A stretch of DNA of 64,000 nt from NCBI GenBank assembly GCA_947581855.1, contig CANPVZ010000002.1:186001-250000 (forward strand). The letters are read 5' to 3'. The notes beneath the pieces are model-generated. The model was not told the origin of the DNA, ran no database searches, and saw nothing but the letters and a program-made list of their open reading frames with translations. Below are positions 36,029-46,001 of the stretch, piece after piece. The translations under genes were made by a program, and so were the position numbers. Position 1 is the stretch's first letter. The number at the start of each line of letters is the position of its first letter. The DNA comes from an uncultured Phocaeicola sp. GTDB taxonomy: Bacteria; Bacteroidota; Bacteroidia; Bacteroidales; Bacteroidaceae.

Positions 36029-37129
36029 ATGATAAAGAAGAATTCATTTGGAATAATTGGGACTCTATTCTCATTTTTATTCTTAATCTACGGCTGCGAA
36101 TCTCAAAACACATTTGAAAATACTTCCTCAAATGTAAGTTCTAAAGCTGTTAGAAGCGTTTCAGACTCTATCTTTTACTGTCCGGTGAATGTTTATGCCA
36201 ATACCGTTCAAAATTATATGTATAATACAGGAGACTTGCCAGGTTACGATTATATTGCATTTTACATAGATAAATCCCCATCGGAATATTGGGATGAAAA
36301 TGAAATATATCCTGACACTATTACACTCAGAAATGATAGTTATCATAATTCGGGAATATGGTTACCTTATGGGAAACATCATATCACAGCGGAAATAATT
36401 CTTGATGATGGAAATGGTATTTTTACAAATTGTGCTACTTATGTTACATCTATAACAAACAATGTCCAAACTTCACTTTTTAAACAAGATATTGACCCAA
36501 GAGATTCTACAGGCTCTGGCTCTAATGCAGAATTTCAGTTTGAATTCGATATAGACGTTCCCTATCCGTCTGAAAATACAGACAAGACTTTAGATATAAA
36601 GCTAATGTTCAATGAGGGCTTGGAAGACCCTAATTATATTACAGGACGTGCCCTAATTCGCGCCTACTATGATTGGGATCCTTCACTTGATATTTCAAGT
36701 AAAACATGGTGGGATTTTTCCATAAATATTGTTGATTATCCAACAGGGGATATACGTACATTTAAAAAATCAACAACTAATTATGTAAATTATCAAACTT
36801 CGACAGATACCCTATCTTATCAATTTAGAAGTCTATTGCTACCTTTAGAGGATGATGTAAACTATAATTTATATCTAAAAACTGATGTTAGTGTAAAAAC
36901 AAACCATTCTACAACCCTTAAGGATTCTGAGATTTCCTGGTATTCCGCTTATTATAGAGAACAGTTTTACGAAGGCTATTATTCAGATTGGTATTCTGTA
37001 GACGAGCTGACTTCTTCTTATATCGGAATCGATGCTACGGTTGATTTCTATTCAAATTTAGAAATTGTATGTTTTAAATCGAAAGCAATGTATGATCTAT
37101 ATGCTCCATCATTAGGAATTGATTATTAG
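36029..37129 (+). CDS. Unrecognised PUL lipoprotein
   Basis: A 366-residue lipoprotein (lipobox FLIYGC, C23) with no family I can name. After a short Ser-rich linker the chain is dominated by Asp, Tyr, Ser and Thr with short beta-strands (QFEFDIDVPYP, YQFRSLLLPLEDDVNYNLYL), suggesting two or three beta-sandwich domains of the binding type. No catalytic motif is visible. Its base composition is more AT-rich than the neighbours. It lies 25 bases after the lyase gene and 55 bases before the first fasciclin gene, so it is part of the operon. A surface glycan-binding role is an inference from position only. Confidence 0.8.
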   Translation: MIKKNSFGIIGTLFSFLFLIYGCESQNTFENTSSNVSSKAVRSVSDSIFYCPVNVYANTVQNYMYNTGDLPGYDYIAFYIDKSPSEYWDENEIYPDTITLRNDSYHNSGIWLPYGKHHITAEIILDDGNGIFTNCATYVTSITNNVQTSLFKQDIDPRDSTGSGSNAEFQFEFDIDVPYPSENTDKTLDIKLMFNEGLEDPNYITGRALIRAYYDWDPSLDISSKTWWDFSINIVDYPTGDIRTFKKSTTNYVNYQTSTDTLSYQFRSLLLPLEDDVNYNLYLKTDVSVKTNHSTTLKDSEISWYSAYYREQFYEGYYSDWYSVDELTSSYIGIDATVDFYSNLEIVCFKSKAMYDLYAPSLGIDY

Positions 37130-37184
37130 TGCATTTATAGTAAAAAATAATAAATATCAACATAACAATTAATTAATAACAACA

Positions 37185-39488
37185 ATGAAAAAAGCGACAT
37201 TCTTACGAAAAATGCTTTGGCTATTGCTTATCCCGTTTCTTTTCACTGCATGTGAAGATAATATGGATAAACATTATGAGGTACCCAATTGGGTTCCCGC
37301 CAGCATTTGGGACATTTTGGAAGAAAAAGGTAACTTTTCCATCTTCCTGCAAGGAACAGACTTAGCCGGCTACAAACAAATGTTAGAGGGCAAAAGTCTA
37401 CTAACTGTAATGGCACCAGACGATGATGCGTTCCGCACTTATCTTACGGAAAACGATTATTCATCAATCACTGATATGCCAAAAGATGAATTGAAAAAAC
37501 TTATCGCATATCATCTCTTATATTATTCTTATAACAAAGAGAATCTGATTAATTTCCGACCGGAAGGAAACAATACGCAAATAACTGAAGAAGATCAGAC
37601 CCTGGCTGAGGCAAGCGCTGGATTGTACTATAAACATCGCACAAAAAGCGCGGATGCTCCAAGCTGGGAAACCACACAATATGGAGAAAAAGTAATGGTA
37701 TACCACTACGAACGTTATCTTCCCGTATTCTCTTACCAATATTTTAAAACTAAGAAAATTGATGCAACCTACAATTACGAATATTTCTACCCGAATTCCA
37801 AATGGACAGGAAGCGATGGATTCAATGTATCCAATGCATCGGTAAAAGAATATGGCATTCCGGCTCAAAATGGCTACATTCATACACTCAGTCAAGTAAT
37901 CAAACCATTGGAAACAATCAATACGGAACTTAAAAACAGACCGGAATATTCAACATACTATAACTTATGCAATGCATATAGTGTATACCCTGCCAACAAA
38001 GAACTGACTAAAGATTATGCAGCAAGCTATGGCGTAGATACGCTCTATCTGCACCAGCACAGTGCCATACCAAACATTGCATGTGAATGGCCTGAAAACG
38101 CTACTACCACTGATTTCCAAAAGTTAACCCGATGGGGATTGACAGCATTTGCTCCGTCGAATACCGCATTTAAGAAGTTCTTCAACGATTTCTGGAAACA
38201 AGGTGGTTACGAATCGTTAGAGGATGTTGACAAATCGGCCTTAAGCACCCTGATGAACCAACTTGTTTATAATGGCTCTCTAATATTTCCGGAAGAAATT
38301 AAAACCATCAGTTCCGAAGAGGGAGCTATTTTCAACATCGACCCTGAGAAAGTGAAAGACCATATTATGTGTGCCAACGGCGCCTTATACGGAATGGATG
38401 AAATACAAACTCCTACCATCTTCCAAACTGTTGTGGGAGCATTGTATAAATATGACTATGCCCGCTCCATGATGTATGCATTAAGAGGATCCGGAACATT
38501 AAGTTCTTATATCTCAAATAGCTCTAAGTTTACTTTATTAGTCCCATCTACAGAGCAATTTGAGAATTCCGCCATTTACACATCCTTCTCCACACAAGAT
38601 TTGGAAGAAGATGGAGACGGTGGAAGAGTACCTCTAGGAACAACCAGCAAACGTAATATTATGTACATCCACTCTGCCAGTATCAGTGGAGAAAACAATA
38701 CGGAATTCCCCATGACGGGTTCAAAAGCAATTGCCACACAGGCAAGCTGGAATTTCTGGTTTATCAACAATGGAAGAATCACTTCGAATAAAGAATTTAA
38801 CCTTCAGTTAAATCCACAATACACAGGCGACCCTTACCGCACCTTTAAAAAACTGGATGAAGGAAACAATGGTACGGTATACACTTTTAGCGGAGACGAG
38901 ATATTTGCTATCGAAACTGAAGATTTAGGACGATCTATAGCTATCTGTGCAGATAAGAAGTACGTATATCACCGCTTTTCACAGTTAATGAAAGCTGCCG
39001 GATTAATAACTACAGGAACAACTTCCGATGGTAGCGAAACCTATTTATTATCAAATATTTTAGCTTTCGATTCGGAGTCAGGTAAATATGTAACACAACG
39101 TTTCATTGCGTTCATTCCTACGAATGAAGCGATAGAAAAAGCGATACAAGAAGGACGTATACCAGGTGTCACGGGTGCATCGTTCGATGCAGATGGCAAC
39201 TTAAACGGAACATTTGACAAAGAAGTATTAACCGATTATTTAAACTCATATTTTTTATGTGCTAAGAATAGTGTTATTACTACCTATCCATATATCGGTT
39301 CAACTATGACAACAGGCAATTATACAACACTGTCCAACACAAACAAAACCATTACATACACAGATAATGGTCAAAGTTTAAGTGTGCAATTGCCTTCAAA
39401 GAAAAAATGTAATGTAGTATCACAATACCACTATTTTCCGTTTGCATTTAACGATGGATGCTTCCATCTGATAGATGACACCTTTTGA
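37185..39488 (+). CDS. Four-repeat fasciclin-domain lipoprotein
   Basis: A 767-residue lipoprotein (lipobox LFTAC, C23). Four fasciclin (FAS1)-like repeats are marked by the H1 motif: LLTVMAPDDDAF (about residue 72), GLTAFAPSNTAFKKFF (about 317), FTLLVPSTEQF (about 448) and FIAFIPTNEAI (about 640). FAS1 domains are adhesive beta-rich modules; in pectin PULs of Bacteroides such lipoproteins sit beside SusCD, probably as surface glycan-binding proteins in place of SusE/SusF. The gene lies 20 bases before susC. Ligand binding is inferred from context, not from sequence. Confidence 0.85.
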   Translation: MKKATFLRKMLWLLLIPFLFTACEDNMDKHYEVPNWVPASIWDILEEKGNFSIFLQGTDLAGYKQMLEGKSLLTVMAPDDDAFRTYLTENDYSSITDMPKDELKKLIAYHLLYYSYNKENLINFRPEGNNTQITEEDQTLAEASAGLYYKHRTKSADAPSWETTQYGEKVMVYHYERYLPVFSYQYFKTKKIDATYNYEYFYPNSKWTGSDGFNVSNASVKEYGIPAQNGYIHTLSQVIKPLETINTELKNRPEYSTYYNLCNAYSVYPANKELTKDYAASYGVDTLYLHQHSAIPNIACEWPENATTTDFQKLTRWGLTAFAPSNTAFKKFFNDFWKQGGYESLEDVDKSALSTLMNQLVYNGSLIFPEEIKTISSEEGAIFNIDPEKVKDHIMCANGALYGMDEIQTPTIFQTVVGALYKYDYARSMMYALRGSGTLSSYISNSSKFTLLVPSTEQFENSAIYTSFSTQDLEEDGDGGRVPLGTTSKRNIMYIHSASISGENNTEFPMTGSKAIATQASWNFWFINNGRITSNKEFNLQLNPQYTGDPYRTFKKLDEGNNGTVYTFSGDEIFAIETEDLGRSIAICADKKYVYHRFSQLMKAAGLITTGTTSDGSETYLLSNILAFDSESGKYVTQRFIAFIPTNEAIEKAIQEGRIPGVTGASFDADGNLNGTFDKEVLTDYLNSYFLCAKNSVITTYPYIGSTMTTGNYTTLSNTNKTITYTDNGQSLSVQLPSKKKCNVVSQYHYFPFAFNDGCFHLIDDTF

Positions 39489-39508
39489 TTAACTGAAAAA
39501 AAGAGATT

Positions 39509-42500
39509 ATGAAATTATTTAAATATTTAATAATTGCGCTATTCCTCGTTACGACAACGAACGAAGCATATGCTCAGACAAAAATCCTGTCCGGTAAAGT
39601 AACCGAAATATTCGGCGGAAAGACAGAGCCAATGATGGGTGTAAACGTAAACATTGTAAATGCTCAAAACCGTTCATTAGGAGGAGCTATAACAGACATG
39701 AATGGTGTATACAATGTAAAAATTCCTAATGAGAAAAACCTTATAATCGTCTTCTCATACATCGGAATGAAAACTGAAAAAGTAAAATATACCGGACAAA
39801 ACCAGTTGAACATCACCATGAAAGACGACAGCCAGACAATGGATGAAGTCGTTATCAAAGCAGAAAGATTAGATCGTAATGATATGGGTATTACAGCAAG
39901 ACAACAAGTCTCCGCTACACAAAAAGTAAATATGGACGATCTGATTGCCACTTCCCCTGTTACATCGTTAGAGGACGCACTGCAAGGTCAGTTAGGTGGT
40001 GTAGACATCGTTCTTGGGGGCGGTGATCCCGGTGCGCGTGCAAGCATTCAAATTCGTGGTACCAGCACGCTTAACGCCAATTCGGATCCGTTAATTGTTA
40101 TCGACGGCGTTCCTTATCCGGCAGATATCAGTGATGATACAGACTTTTCAAACTTGAACAATGATGATTTGGGAGCTATGTTAAATATCTCTCCGCAGGA
40201 CATTGCTTCCATTGAAGTTTTAAAAGATGCAGCTGCAACAGCTATCTGGGGAACAAAAGGCGCTAACGGTGTTTTAATGATTAGCACTAAAAAAGGAACA
40301 ACCGGGAAAACTCGTTTTAGCTTTTCATCCAAGTTCTCAGCCAAATTCGAACCTTCAAGCATTCCTATGTTAAATGGTAATGAATACAGTACATTAATGA
40401 GCGACGCTTTATGGAATGCTGCTAATTATGTAGGTTTAAATAGTTCATCCAATTACTTAGAAATGCTTTACAACTCGAAAGTATTTGGCTATTATCCCGA
40501 CTGGCAATATTTCAATGAGTACAATCAAGATACCGATTGGTTAAAAGAGATACGCAAAAATACGCAAACATGGGATAATAACTTCTCTATGAGTGGTGGT
40601 GGCGAAAAAGCTACTTACCGTTTTTCTTTGGGATATTTAAACGAAGGAGGTACCACAATTGGTACAGGTTTAACCCGTTTAAGCTCTTTGTTAGACATTA
40701 CATACAGATTCTCCGACAAATTGAAGTTCACAGTTACCGCTTCTTACTCTCAATCGGATAAAGACGACAACTACTTCAATATACGTAGCGAGGCTTTCGA
40801 CAAAATGCCTAACAAATCGCCCTATTACATTAATCCCGCAACCGGAGAACGGACGTCTCAATACTTCTCACATTACGAGTCGGACGCTATAGACCCGATG
40901 TTTACCACCGATGGCAAAAAAGGAAATAACTACAATCCTATCGCTTTGGCAAAAGAAGGTAAAAACAATACGCTGCAACGTGAAAGCAAAATGAACTTCC
41001 GGGTAGAATACCGTTTCTTTCCAGGACTTACCTACACCGGATATGTAAACTTAAACATCCGAAATACAAAAGGACGCAAGTTTTTACCACAAGTAGCAAC
41101 TGGACTACCTTGGACACACCAATACGCCAACCGAAGCATAGATACAGCTTCCGATCAATTAACTATCGCTACAGAAAATAAATTGATGTTTATTAAAGAT
41201 TGGAATGAAAGACATAATTTAGTAGCAATGGCATTGTGGGGCACATCTCAGACAACAAAATCGAGTTACGGAAGTGAAACTTCCGGTAACGCATCAGGTG
41301 AGCTCTCCGACCCTATCATTGGAAGCACGGTTCAGAACGCGGCTTCCGGAGACTCCGAAGAATGCAGTTTACGCGGTGCCTTAAACGTGAATTACACTTT
41401 CTTAAACCGTTATGTATTTAACGGAACATTAGGATTAGAAGGAAATTCATCAATGGGTAAATCAGAAAGATGGGGTATGTTCCCTGCAGGTGGTGTCGCC
41501 TGGCACTTGCAAGAAGAGCCATTTATGCGCAATATCAAATGGATACAAGAATTAAAGTTACGGTTCAGTGCAGGTCAATCAGGAAAATCGGCCTCTGGAA
41601 CTTCAATTTACTTAGGTTCATTCCAGTCTGGAGACAATTACATGGATATGGACGGTATTAAGCCAAGCACTATGCAGCTTAACAAATTAAAATGGGAAAC
41701 GACCACCGAATATAATACGGGTGTAGATATTTCACTCTTCAAAGGAAAACTACGCTTTACGGTTGATGTATATCAGAAATTCACTAAAGACCTGCTGCAA
41801 AAGGATGTAAAAATTCCAACAACTGTAGGTTATGGAGAATACAAAATGAAATGGTTCAACTCCGGTAAAATGACTAATAAAGGATGGGAGTTCCGTACAG
41901 ATTTTGTCGCTTATGAGAAAAAAGATTTCAGAATTGGCGGTTACTTCAATATCAGCCGGAATATAAACAAATTGACCGAACTACCTGATAACAAAAGCGA
42001 AGAGAACTACAGCTTTGGAAATAAGAACTATGCAATCCGTAATGAAGCGGGACGTCCATTAGGCTCGTTTTATGGTTACAGAAGCTTAGGCGTGTATTCA
42101 ACCAAAGAAGACACCTACGCAAAGGATGCGGAAGGCAATATCATGAAAGACTTGACGGGAAATCCGATTATCATGAAAAACGGTAATCTGACAGTAGCAC
42201 CGGGTGACGCCATTTACGAGGATATCAACCACGATGGTGTTATCAATCAATACGATATTGTATATTTAGGCAACGCACAACCCCGCTTTACCGGAGGCGC
42301 GGGACTGAACATTTCATGGAAACAATTCAAACTAAGCGCGAATTTCTACGGCCGCTATGGTATGAAAGTTGTAAATGAAGCACGTATGAACAACGAAGCT
42401 ATGTATGGCGCTAGCAATCAAAGTACAGCCGTACTAAGACGCTGGAGAGAAGTTGGTCAGATAACAGACATTCCACGTGCACTTTACGGAACCGGATATA

Positions 42501-42766
42501 ACTATTTAGGTTCTGACCGTTTTGTAGAAGACGCTTCTTATATACGTATGAAATCGTTGTCACTAACCTATAAAATGCCTAAAAGAATATGTCAGAGTTG
42601 GGGACTGAACACAATGGATATATATGTAACAGGTTACAACCTGTTTACTTGGACCGACTATACCGGACAGGATCCTGAAGTAAAACCAAGCACTTCTTTA
42701 ACGAAAGACACGGCCTTAACTCCATGTTCTATACAGTTTAATTGTGGCATAAACTTAAGTTTCTAA
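39509..42766 (+). CDS. SusC/RagA-type TonB-dependent transporter (pair 1)
   Basis: A 1085-residue outer-membrane beta-barrel importer for oligosaccharides, driven by TonB/ExbBD. A signal peptide (ending AYAQ) precedes a carboxypeptidase-regulatory-like domain (KILSGKVTEIFGGKTEPMMG), then a plug domain (VTSLEDALQGQLGGVDIVLG; IQIRGTSTLNANSDPLIVID; SIEVLKDAAATAIWGTKGANGVL). A 22-strand barrel follows, ending CGINLSF with the terminal Phe. The TonB box is in the region MDEVVIKAE. The SusD lid gene begins 13 bases downstream. Length and motif order are normal for the SusC family. Confidence 0.95.
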   Translation: MKLFKYLIIALFLVTTTNEAYAQTKILSGKVTEIFGGKTEPMMGVNVNIVNAQNRSLGGAITDMNGVYNVKIPNEKNLIIVFSYIGMKTEKVKYTGQNQLNITMKDDSQTMDEVVIKAERLDRNDMGITARQQVSATQKVNMDDLIATSPVTSLEDALQGQLGGVDIVLGGGDPGARASIQIRGTSTLNANSDPLIVIDGVPYPADISDDTDFSNLNNDDLGAMLNISPQDIASIEVLKDAAATAIWGTKGANGVLMISTKKGTTGKTRFSFSSKFSAKFEPSSIPMLNGNEYSTLMSDALWNAANYVGLNSSSNYLEMLYNSKVFGYYPDWQYFNEYNQDTDWLKEIRKNTQTWDNNFSMSGGGEKATYRFSLGYLNEGGTTIGTGLTRLSSLLDITYRFSDKLKFTVTASYSQSDKDDNYFNIRSEAFDKMPNKSPYYINPATGERTSQYFSHYESDAIDPMFTTDGKKGNNYNPIALAKEGKNNTLQRESKMNFRVEYRFFPGLTYTGYVNLNIRNTKGRKFLPQVATGLPWTHQYANRSIDTASDQLTIATENKLMFIKDWNERHNLVAMALWGTSQTTKSSYGSETSGNASGELSDPIIGSTVQNAASGDSEECSLRGALNVNYTFLNRYVFNGTLGLEGNSSMGKSERWGMFPAGGVAWHLQEEPFMRNIKWIQELKLRFSAGQSGKSASGTSIYLGSFQSGDNYMDMDGIKPSTMQLNKLKWETTTEYNTGVDISLFKGKLRFTVDVYQKFTKDLLQKDVKIPTTVGYGEYKMKWFNSGKMTNKGWEFRTDFVAYEKKDFRIGGYFNISRNINKLTELPDNKSEENYSFGNKNYAIRNEAGRPLGSFYGYRSLGVYSTKEDTYAKDAEGNIMKDLTGNPIIMKNGNLTVAPGDAIYEDINHDGVINQYDIVYLGNAQPRFTGGAGLNISWKQFKLSANFYGRYGMKVVNEARMNNEAMYGASNQSTAVLRRWREVGQITDIPRALYGTGYNYLGSDRFVEDASYIRMKSLSLTYKMPKRICQSWGLNTMDIYVTGYNLFTWTDYTGQDPEVKPSTSLTKDTALTPCSIQFNCGINLSF

Positions 42767-42779
42767 AAGATAAAAAGAC

Positions 42780-44297
42780 ATGAAAAAGATATTTTTAACA
42801 ACGCTATTGATTGGTGGACTCTTTATAAGTAGTTGTAACGACTTCTTAGAAGTTCTACCAAAAGATAAACAAGCGACAGACACATATTGGGAATCAGCCT
42901 CAGACGTAGAGAGCATTCTGGGACAGGGATATAGCACCATGCGTTTATGTGTTCCCAAAATGCTTCAATGGGGAGAATTACGTGGTTCGTCTGTTACAAC
43001 CACTCTAACAAAGGGGTATATGATTCAAAATTTTCAGGTACTCCCCGGCAACGATTTTGTAAAATGGATGGATTTTTATAAAGTCATCAACTTGGCTAAC
43101 TCCGTATTAGAAAACGCACCCGGAGTAATGGATAAAGACGAGAGTTACAAACTGTCTCAAATGAATAGCCACCTGACCGAGGCCTATTTCATGAGAGGAT
43201 TAATGTATCTCTATCTGGTACGTAATTTTCAGGAAGTACCCTTGCTTACCAAAGCATACATAGACGATACCATGCCCAATGATGTTCCCAAATCATCAGA
43301 AAAGGAAATCATCGATCAAATAAAAGAAGATGTGAAAGCCGCATTAGCCACCGGAGCGGCAAAAGAAATGTTTGAAGAATCATGGGCTAATAAAGGGCGC
43401 GCCACTAAATGGGCTCTATACGCTTTGATGGCAGAAACCTGTTTATGGGCCGAGGACTATGACGAATGCATTACGTATGCGGATTATCTAATTAACGCAA
43501 CATCCGCCAGACGACCCGTATTCATGTCGATTCCGACTCAATGGTTCCAGATGTTCTATCCCGGCAATAGTAACGAGTCAATCTTCGAGATTCAATACAA
43601 TGGAGCGGTTTATCAGCAAACAACAAACTCTCCTTGCAAGATTTTCACATATTCCTCTGGTGATGAATCACCCGAATATCGTTTCTCTGCTCCTATGACA
43701 CTCCGCTTAGACGAAGAGTTTCAACAAAAAGCAGCCCGTAGCTATTGGGGAGCTTATGCCGGTACAAAATATTTGGAATACGGCAAAATCTGGAAATATT
43801 ATGGTTTAGGACTTGATGCGGAAGAATCTGTTCGTACAGGAAATGATTTGGATGCTAACTTTATTATCTATCGTATGGCAGACGTTATGTTAATGAAAGC
43901 TGAAGCTTTGGTAAGAAAAGGAGGAACTGACAGCTGGCAGGCAGCGATTGACTTGCTCAATAAAATACGCAAGCGCTCCGAACTACCTGAATTGACTCCT
44001 AATTTTTCAGAAACCAGCGAATTGGAAATGTTACAATTAGTACTTCACGAGAGAGACATGGAATTGGCGGCTGAGGGAAAACGTTGGTACGATTTAGTTC
44101 GCTTAGGCAAGCAACAAAACTATAAATACAAAGCAGACTTCATCAGCATTGTAATAGAAAATAATAAAACTGTGGGAAGCAAATGGATAAATTCTGTATT
44201 ATCCAACGAACACGCTTGGTTCTTACCTATCCCTGAAGATGATATAAATACCAATAAATATCTGGAACAAAATCCATATTATGATGTCATTAAATAA
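42780..44297 (+). CDS. SusD/RagB-type substrate-binding lipoprotein (pair 1)
   Basis: A 505-residue surface lipoprotein (lipobox LFISSC, C19) that forms the lid on the preceding SusC. The first mature residues NDFLEVLPKDKQATDTYWES are the typical SusD opening. An alpha-helical TPR core follows (LTEAYFMRGLMYLYLVRNFQEVPLLT, WALYALMAETCLWAEDYDEC), with the characteristic ending RIMADVMLMKAEALVRKG, LLNKIRKRSELP, and LAAEGKRWYDLVRLGK near the C-terminus. It fits the family closely in length and pattern. The ligand would be a pectic oligosaccharide, inferred from neighbours. Confidence 0.95.
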   Translation: MKKIFLTTLLIGGLFISSCNDFLEVLPKDKQATDTYWESASDVESILGQGYSTMRLCVPKMLQWGELRGSSVTTTLTKGYMIQNFQVLPGNDFVKWMDFYKVINLANSVLENAPGVMDKDESYKLSQMNSHLTEAYFMRGLMYLYLVRNFQEVPLLTKAYIDDTMPNDVPKSSEKEIIDQIKEDVKAALATGAAKEMFEESWANKGRATKWALYALMAETCLWAEDYDECITYADYLINATSARRPVFMSIPTQWFQMFYPGNSNESIFEIQYNGAVYQQTTNSPCKIFTYSSGDESPEYRFSAPMTLRLDEEFQQKAARSYWGAYAGTKYLEYGKIWKYYGLGLDAEESVRTGNDLDANFIIYRMADVMLMKAEALVRKGGTDSWQAAIDLLNKIRKRSELPELTPNFSETSELEMLQLVLHERDMELAAEGKRWYDLVRLGKQQNYKYKADFISIVIENNKTVGSKWINSVLSNEHAWFLPIPEDDINTNKYLEQNPYYDVIK

Positions 44298-44306
44298 AAA
44301 TCAACT

Positions 44307-45998
44307 ATGAAAAAGATTGGAAAATTATATTTACTAATGCTTATTATCCTCTGCGCCGCTTGCGATGATCCATACAAAGGGGATACATTTTCTGTATATG
44401 ATATTCAACCCGCTTCCACATATCTGTCGAACCGACCGGAGGATTTCTCCGAATGGATATCCATCATGAAATATGCCGACCTATATAACGCAATAAACCA
44501 GGCAACGGAACACTTTACCTTATTTGTTCCCAACAATAGCGCAGTAAAAGCTTTTTATGAAAAGAAAGGTATATCTTCCATCGAAGTCCTCGGAAAAGAA
44601 TACGCCCAAACATTAGTAAAGTATCATATCATACAGGATACTATTAATCAGGAAACATTCTTAGCCACCGAAGGAGAACTGGAAAAGAAGACCATATCGG
44701 AAGACAATCTGTCCGTATCCACGGAAGAAGGCGGAATGCAAGCAGTTTATCTGAACAAGGAGGCGAGGGTACTCGAATTTGCCAATACCGTATCCAACGG
44801 ATATGTTTATATGCTTGAAAGTGTCATGACTCCCCTTACAGAAAGTGTATACGAACGGATAGTTGACAGTGGTCGTTCCTATGATATTTTCCAAGAAGCT
44901 TTGGAAAAAACTGGATGGAGCAAAACAATAAACCAAATCTTTGTAGAAACAGAAAACGCCTTCGGAATAACTGTCAAACAAAAAACGAACTTTACTGTGT
45001 TTGCCGTAACAAACGAAACATACCAAAAAGACGGTATTAATAATTTGAACGACTTAGCCAAGAAACTAAAAGCAGGTGACGATTATGAAAACGCCGAGAA
45101 TGCTTTGAACCAATATGTAGGTTACCATATTCTAAAAGCCAGCTATCCATTAGCCCGCTTACAAAAATTCGACAATGGAGCTGCATCAAAAGTGTATGAA
45201 ACTGCCGCTGAAGGATGTTTAATTAAAATTAGCCAGAATGAAGACGCATTTTACATTAACCCGGATGATGAAGAGAAGATGACCACTTTTGTAGAAGACA
45301 ATTGCGATTTAAAGGCTAAGAATGGTTATATACAGGAAGTGGCTTCATATATGCCGATTGTAGACCCTACTCCAGAACAAGTATTGTTTGATGTAACTGA
45401 TATCGAAGAAGTAGCAAACTGGATTAAAGATGGAAACGGAGAAGATGGTATTAAATACCAGACCATACAAGAGGGTGAGAAAAAAAGTAATCTATCAACT
45501 ATGTCTTGTTACAAATATCAATTAAATAATCCGGGAGGTACATACTCCAAATGGTATAACATCGCATATTTGATCTCTAAGACTGGAAGTGGTTGGAATG
45601 AAGGTCAATATGGGGATCTATTAATGTTGAACTTAGGGAATACAGGATGGATTTCGATGCAAACTCCTACATTGATGAAAGGGAAATATAAAGTAACAGT
45701 TCAATTCGGGTATGCTACAAGTATGAAATTCATCTGTGCGGCAAGTGGGGGCAGCAACGGAGGACAGATGAAATTCACATTCGATGATAAAAATGAGAAA
45801 GTGGAAAAACCCTATATGTCATATAAAGATACGGGAACTTTAGGAGTCTTCAAATATACTTTGTATGATTCAATAGAATTTGATAAAACAATGTCACACA
45901 CATTTAAAATTGTAGTAGATGATCCCGCCGCCTCTACATCTAGTGACTATCGTTTCTATATTGACTATATTTTATTTGAACCTATAATTGAGAAATAA
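44307..45998 (+). CDS. Fasciclin-like lipoprotein with C-terminal beta-sandwich
   Basis: A 563-residue lipoprotein (lipobox LCAAC, C19). Two FAS1-like repeats are suggested by FTLFVPNNSAVKAFYEKKG (about residue 70) and FTVFAVTNETY (about 230). The last 200 residues look like a separate beta-sandwich (YNIAYLISKTGSGWNEGQYG, KGKYKVTVQFGYATS, TFKIVVDDPAASTSSDYRFY), reminiscent of carbohydrate-binding modules. It sits between SusD of pair 1 and another fasciclin-like gene, with gaps of 9 and 3 bases, and starts a second SusCD module. A glycan-binding surface role is likely but unproven. Confidence 0.8.
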   Translation: MKKIGKLYLLMLIILCAACDDPYKGDTFSVYDIQPASTYLSNRPEDFSEWISIMKYADLYNAINQATEHFTLFVPNNSAVKAFYEKKGISSIEVLGKEYAQTLVKYHIIQDTINQETFLATEGELEKKTISEDNLSVSTEEGGMQAVYLNKEARVLEFANTVSNGYVYMLESVMTPLTESVYERIVDSGRSYDIFQEALEKTGWSKTINQIFVETENAFGITVKQKTNFTVFAVTNETYQKDGINNLNDLAKKLKAGDDYENAENALNQYVGYHILKASYPLARLQKFDNGAASKVYETAAEGCLIKISQNEDAFYINPDDEEKMTTFVEDNCDLKAKNGYIQEVASYMPIVDPTPEQVLFDVTDIEEVANWIKDGNGEDGIKYQTIQEGEKKSNLSTMSCYKYQLNNPGGTYSKWYNIAYLISKTGSGWNEGQYGDLLMLNLGNTGWISMQTPTLMKGKYKVTVQFGYATSMKFICAASGGSNGGQMKFTFDDKNEKVEKPYMSYKDTGTLGVFKYTLYDSIEFDKTMSHTFKIVVDDPAASTSSDYRFYIDYILFEPIIEK

Positions 45999-46001
45999 GC
46001 C

